Shown here: positions 57,742-64,000 of the stretch, one piece after another
How the letters are laid out: the number at the start of each line of letters is the position of its first letter
How positions within the stretch are numbered: position 1 is the stretch's first letter
Assembly: GCF_022678645.1 (NCBI RefSeq)
Contig: NZ_JALBWV010000029.1
Span: 1-64,000 of the forward strand
DNA: 64,000 nt
From: Saccharopolyspora soli
GTDB lineage: Bacteria; Actinomycetota; Actinomycetes; Mycobacteriales; Pseudonocardiaceae
Direction of reading: 5' to 3'
Notes under the pieces: generated by a model
The model's database searches: none
Seen by the model: only the letters and a program-made list of their open reading frames with translations
What the model was told of the DNA's origin: nothing
Made by a program: the position numbers and the translations under genes

Positions 57742-59097
57742 GTGAGTGAAGGGCTCTTCGACGAAGGGTTGTTCGGCGCCGACACCGAGGTTCGGGCGGG
57801 CGAGCGGTTGGCCGAGAACGCGCCGCTGGCGGTGCGGATGCGGCCCCGCTGCCTGGACGAGGTCGTCGGCCAGCAGCACCTGCTGGGCGCCGGGGCACCG
57901 CTGCGCCGCCTGGTCGAAGGCGCTGCCCCGGCATCGGTGCTGCTCTACGGCCCACCCGGTACTGGCAAGACGACCCTGGCCAACCTCGTCTCGCTGGCCA
58001 CCGGCCGCCGGTTCGCGGCGCTGTCCGCGCTGTCGTCCGGGGTCAAGGAGGTGCGCGCCGTCATCGAGGAGGCGCGTCGCCGACTCGGCCGGTCCGGCGA
58101 GTCGACGGTGCTGTTCATCGACGAGGTCCACCGTTTCTCCAAGACCCAGCAGGACGCGCTGCTGGGCGCGGTCGAGGACCGCACCGTGCTGCTCGTGGCC
58201 GCTACCACGGAGAACCCGTTCTTCTCCGTGGTAGCGCCGCTGCTGTCGCGGTCGTTGGTGCTGCAACTGCGCAGCCTCGACGACGAGGACATCCGCACGC
58301 TGTTGCGCCGAGCGGTCAACGAGGAGCGCGGCTTGGGTGCGGCATTGCGCCTCGACGAAGCCGCCGAAGCACACCTGGTGTCGCTCGCCGGGGGTGACGC
58401 GCGGCGAGCGCTGACCGCGCTGGAAGCAGCGGCGGAATCGGCGAATTCGACCGGTGCGGACACGATCGACCTGGCGACCGTGGAGGCCACCGTGGATCGC
58501 GCCGCGGTGCTCTACGACCGGGGCGGTGACCAGCACTACGACGTGGTGAGCGCGTTCATCAAGTCCATCCGCGGGTCCGATGTGGACGCTGCGCTGCACT
58601 ACCTGGCCCGGATGGTGGAGGCGGGGGAGGATCCGCGGTTCATCGCCCGTCGACTGGTGGTGCACGCCAGCGAGGACATCGGGATGGCCGATCCGACCGC
58701 GCTGCAAACCGCGGTGGCCGCCGCGCACGCGGTGCAGTTCATCGGAATGCCCGAGGGGCGGATCGCGCTGGCGCAGGCCACGATCCACCTCGCCACCGCC
58801 CCGAAATCGAACGCGGTGATCACTGCGATCGATGAGGCGTTGAGCGACGTGCGCGCCGGGAAGGGCGGCCCGGTGCCGCCGCACCTGCGCGATGGGCACT
58901 ACGCCGGAGCGAGCAAGCTCGGCAACGCGCAGGGCTACGAGTACCCGCACAGCAAGCCCGAAGGCGTGCTCCCCCAGCAGTACCCGCCGAACGGGCTGGT
59001 GGGCCGCGACTACTACCAGCCGACCGGCCGAGGTGCCGAGCGCACGCTCAGCGACCGCGTCCCGAAGCTGCGCGGCATCATCCGCGGCGAGGACTGA
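57742..59097 (+). CDS. rarA: Replication-associated recombination protein RarA (MgsA)
   Basis: A protein of 451 residues. AAA+ ATPase: [16 protein letters not shown], Walker [10 protein letters not shown], Walker [19 protein letters not shown], sensor region [11 protein letters not shown], then the C-terminal RarA part with [29 protein letters not shown] and the final [13 protein letters not shown] motif. It helps at stalled forks. GTG 57742 is used. Confidence 0.95.
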   Translation: MSEGLFDEGLFGADTEVRAGERLAENAPLAVRMRPRCLDEVVGQQHLLGAGAPLRRLVEGAAPASVLLYGPPGTGKTTLANLVSLATGRRFAALSALSSGVKEVRAVIEEARRRLGRSGESTVLFIDEVHRFSKTQQDALLGAVEDRTVLLVAATTENPFFSVVAPLLSRSLVLQLRSLDDEDIRTLLRRAVNEERGLGAALRLDEAAEAHLVSLAGGDARRALTALEAAAESANSTGADTIDLATVEATVDRAAVLYDRGGDQHYDVVSAFIKSIRGSDVDAALHYLARMVEAGEDPRFIARRLVVHASEDIGMADPTALQTAVAAAHAVQFIGMPEGRIALAQATIHLATAPKSNAVITAIDEALSDVRAGKGGPVPPHLRDGHYAGASKLGNAQGYEYPHSKPEGVLPQQYPPNGLVGRDYYQPTGRGAERTLSDRVPKLRGIIRGED

Positions 59098-59188
59098 GTC
59101 CGACGGCGCGGGTGGGCGAAGCCACCTGGTGATCTTGGGGTGCCGTGCCGGGTAGATTTCGCGGGGATTCGTCGCGAGGAGGTCGCTG

Positions 59189-60157
59189 GTGGTGGGCAAG
59201 CAGATCGTGGTCACCCGGTCGGTGCCGGAGTCGGCGCTGGACATGCTGCGGAAGGTCGGGGCGGTGCACGTCTGCCCGCAGGACCGACCGCTGACGGTCC
59301 CCGAACTGCACGAAGCGGTGCGCGGCGCGCACGGCGTGGTGACCATGCTGCACGACCGGATCGACGCCGACCTGATCACTGCGGCCGGACCGCAGTTGCA
59401 GGTGGTGGCAAATGTCGCGGTCGGCTACGACAACATCGACGTCCCGGCGGTGACCGAACGCGGCGTCACCGTCACCAATACCCCTGGCGTGCTGGTGGAC
59501 GCGACCGCTGACCTCGCCCTCGGGCTGCTGCTGATGGTCACCCGGCGGTTGGGCGAGGGCGAACGGCTGCTGCGTGCCCGCCAGTCGTGGACTTTCCACC
59601 TCGGTTTCATGCTCGGCACCGGACTGCAGGGCAAGACGCTCGGCATCGTCGGGCTCGGTGCGATCGGCCAGGCCGTCGCCCGGCGGGCCCGCGCGTTCGG
59701 GATGGACATCGTCTACACCGGCCGTGGCCGCGCACCGGCGGAGGTGGAGGCGGAGTTGGAGGCCCGCTTCCTGCCCCAGCACGAGTTGCTGCGCACCGCG
59801 GACGTGGTGTCCCTGCACTGCCCGCTGACCGAGCAGACCCGCCACCTCATCGACGAATCAGCGCTCGCCGCGATGAAGTCCACCGCCGTGCTGGTCAACA
59901 CCAGTCGGGGGCCGGTGGTCGACGAGCAGGCGCTGGCCAAGGCGCTGCGCGAAGGCCAGATCGGGGCCGCGGCGCTGGACGTCTTCGAGCGCGAGCCGGA
60001 GGTGGAACCGGCCCTGCTGGAGCTCGACAACGTGGTGGTAGCGCCGCACTTGGGCTCAGCGACCACCGAAACCCGCACCGCGATGGCCGAACTCGCCGCG
60101 CGCAACGTGGTCGCGGTCCTCACCGGCAACGAACCGGTCACCCCGGTACGGCCCTGA
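59189..60157 (+). CDS. D-2-hydroxyacid dehydrogenase (glyoxylate reductase-like)
   Basis: A protein of 322 residues. VANVAVGYDNIDV, the NAD fold GKTLGIVGLGAIGQAVARRARAFGMD, HCPLT..TRHLI, VNTSRGPVVDEQAL (with the catalytic Arg), DVFEREP (Glu) and PHLGSAT (His) are all present. Such enzymes reduce glyoxylate or hydroxypyruvate or oxidise D-2-hydroxyacids. GGAGG lies before two adjacent GTG codons; 59189 is taken. Confidence 0.9.
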   Translation: MVGKQIVVTRSVPESALDMLRKVGAVHVCPQDRPLTVPELHEAVRGAHGVVTMLHDRIDADLITAAGPQLQVVANVAVGYDNIDVPAVTERGVTVTNTPGVLVDATADLALGLLLMVTRRLGEGERLLRARQSWTFHLGFMLGTGLQGKTLGIVGLGAIGQAVARRARAFGMDIVYTGRGRAPAEVEAELEARFLPQHELLRTADVVSLHCPLTEQTRHLIDESALAAMKSTAVLVNTSRGPVVDEQALAKALREGQIGAAALDVFEREPEVEPALLELDNVVVAPHLGSATTETRTAMAELAARNVVAVLTGNEPVTPVRP

Positions 60158-60355
60158 GCACGAGCACCGCTGACGATCTTGACCAGGCGAAACCGCCTTG
60201 CGGCGAGGGCGGGGCCGTCCGCGGTGCCCGCTGCCCCGCGCTGCTGCGACCGGGTGCGGGCGTCCTGCGGTGGCCCCGGTAACCTGACGCACGATCAACA
60301 GACCGGGGCTCGCGTCTCGGTGCTACGGACATGACGTGGACATACGGGAGGGCAC

Positions 60356-60763
60356 GTGACGCCCACGCAGATCGCCGCGCTGATCGCCGCCGGAGCGTTC
60401 GTGTTGCTGGTCGTGCTGCTGGCGATCCCGCTGATCAAGCTCGGCCGCACGCTGGACGAGGCGACCATCGCGATCCGCAAGGCGCACGAGAACTCCGATC
60501 CGCTGTTCACCGGGGCGAACTCGACGATCACCCATGTCAATACCCAGCTGGAGCGGGTCGACGGCATCACCGCCAACGCCAAGACGATCAGCGGCAACGT
60601 CTCGGCGTTGTCCTCGCTGTTCACGGCTACACTGGGTGGTCCGTTGGTGAAGACGGCGGCGTTCTCCTACGGGGTCAGCAAGGCGCTGCGGGCCCGCCGG
60701 AAGCGGAAGCAGGAGCCTGCTGGTCGGCACTTCCGCCGCAAGGGCAAAGGGGGGCGCAAGTGA
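60356..60763 (+). CDS. DUF948 membrane protein
   Basis: A protein of 135 residues. One N-terminal helix (about 6-27) is followed by LIKLGRTLDEATIAIRKAHENSDPL, GITANAKTISGNVSALSSLF and a basic tail. DUF948 proteins resemble small membrane-tethered chemotaxis-like helices. GTG start; overlaps the next gene by GTGA. The pair precedes alaS, as in other actinobacteria. Confidence 0.85.
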   Translation: MTPTQIAALIAAGAFVLLVVLLAIPLIKLGRTLDEATIAIRKAHENSDPLFTGANSTITHVNTQLERVDGITANAKTISGNVSALSSLFTATLGGPLVKTAAFSYGVSKALRARRKRKQEPAGRHFRRKGKGGRK

Positions 60764-61062
60764 GGCGCCTGTTCTGGTTCGGTGCCGGAGTCGCGGCCGG
60801 AGTCGCGCTGGCGCGCAAGCTCAACGAGACTGCCCGGAAGGCGACCCCGAGCGGCATGGCCGAGCAGCTGGGCGGCGCGGTCCGGGAGCTCGCCGGTGCG
60901 GTCGGCTCGTTCGGTGCCGAGGTGCGCGCAGGCATGCAGGAACGGGAGCAGGAACTGCAGGACGTGGTGGACCGCGCCGACACCGTGCAGTTCCGCCGGA
61001 TCGACGCGCCTGGCGACGCGGGCGCGGCCAACGGTCGACGAGCTCGTCGGGCGGGCCGCTGA
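60760..61062 (+). CDS. Small conserved protein before alaS
   Basis: A protein of 100 residues. [27 protein letters not shown] opens it, with a short hydrophobic stretch and then an amphipathic helical part and a basic end. It is a common actinobacterial companion of the DUF948 gene. It ends 76 bp before the alaS start. Confidence 0.75.
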   Translation: MRRLFWFGAGVAAGVALARKLNETARKATPSGMAEQLGGAVRELAGAVGSFGAEVRAGMQEREQELQDVVDRADTVQFRRIDAPGDAGAANGRRARRAGR

Positions 61063-61138
61063 CGTCGGCGCATCGCGCCGCCAGCCGTTCGCCGATACCC
61101 GCAGCCGTGTCCGTTACCTGAACTCCCGAGGACTTACC

Positions 61139-63807
<2,669 letters not shown>

Positions 63808-63811
<4 letters not shown>

Positions 63812-64000
63812 ACGAGCACCGGCAGGCGGACCCCGGACCGGGACGTCGACTCGGCGTTGACGTCGGTGCGGTCCGGGTCGGTGTCGCGCTCAGCGACCCC
63901 GCCCCGATGCTGGCGACCCCGCTGATCACCTTGCAGCGGGACGCCGTCGGAGGTCACGACCTCGGTCAGCTGGCCGAGCTCGTGGCCGAACACGAGGTGG
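63808..64000 (+). CDS. ruvX: RuvX/YqgF Holliday junction resolvase-like protein (partial, runs off the window)
   Basis: The first 64 codons are visible. [19 protein letters not shown] is the YqgF/RuvX RNase H-fold start (catalytic Asp in GVDVG), followed by [10 protein letters not shown]. The family takes part in 16S rRNA 5'-end maturation and is conserved after alaS in actinobacteria. GTG start overlaps the alaS stop. Confidence 0.9.

Overview
The window is a high-GC actinobacterial chromosome segment. Third codon positions are mostly G or C, GTG starts are common, many neighbouring genes overlap at ATGA or GTGA, and the actinobacterial LexA box type is present. The core gene order (thrS, HIT hydrolase, pgsA, pdxS, pdxT, yebC, ruvCAB, yajC-secD-secF, apt, relA, cyclophilin, metallo-hydrolase, hisS, radical SAM gene, aspS, rarA, alaS, ruvX) follows the order known from Mycobacterium tuberculosis Rv2614c down to Rv2554c. 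The single-gene differences fit a Pseudonocardiaceae-type organism such as Saccharopolyspora. That genus placement is inference; no rRNA gene is present to confirm it.

Layout. 0.2-13 kb is accessory: a giant TPR membrane protein, a complete IS200/IS605 element (tnpA, tnpB, right-end hairpin), a lipase-maturation-factor-like membrane protein whose stop codon lies in the IS end, an RlmA-like methyltransferase, an ArsR regulator with a probable auto-operator, a secreted protein, an aldehyde dehydrogenase and an FprA-type ferredoxin reductase. Upstream of fprA lie a 140-bp tandem duplication and an iron-box-like palindrome. 13.5-30 kb carries a GGDEF protein with a degenerate EAL domain, then thrS-HIT, yceI, pgsA, an EF-G-like GTPase, the PLP synthase genes pdxS and pdxT separated by a regulator and an AzlCD exporter, yebC, and ruvCAB behind a LexA box. 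30-43 kb holds yajC-secDF, apt, relA, a membrane-anchored cyclophilin, a metallo-beta-lactamase-fold hydrolase, hisS, a YibE/F family protein and a radical SAM protein.

43.9-48.1 kb is a decaying island. It contains a DUF397 gene with an in-frame TGA, a dihydrofolate-reductase-like gene with an in-frame TAG, a CxxC protein gene broken by about three frameshifts, a 3' remnant of a second radical SAM gene and a short low-GC HAD-like fragment. Only an ASCH-domain gene looks intact. The complete radical SAM gene on the left and the 3' remnant on the right bracket the island, as expected if a segment inserted into that gene.

48-64 kb returns to conserved genes: an HTH regulator, aspS, a DUF389 membrane protein, a phosphotransferase, a GNAT acetyltransferase, an operon of a small secreted protein, beta-carbonic anhydrase and SulP transporter (probably bicarbonate related), rarA, a D-2-hydroxyacid dehydrogenase, two small membrane-associated proteins, alaS and the start of ruvX. 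I saw no CRISPR array, tRNA, rRNA or prophage module. Small intergenic repeats are frequent and are listed separately.
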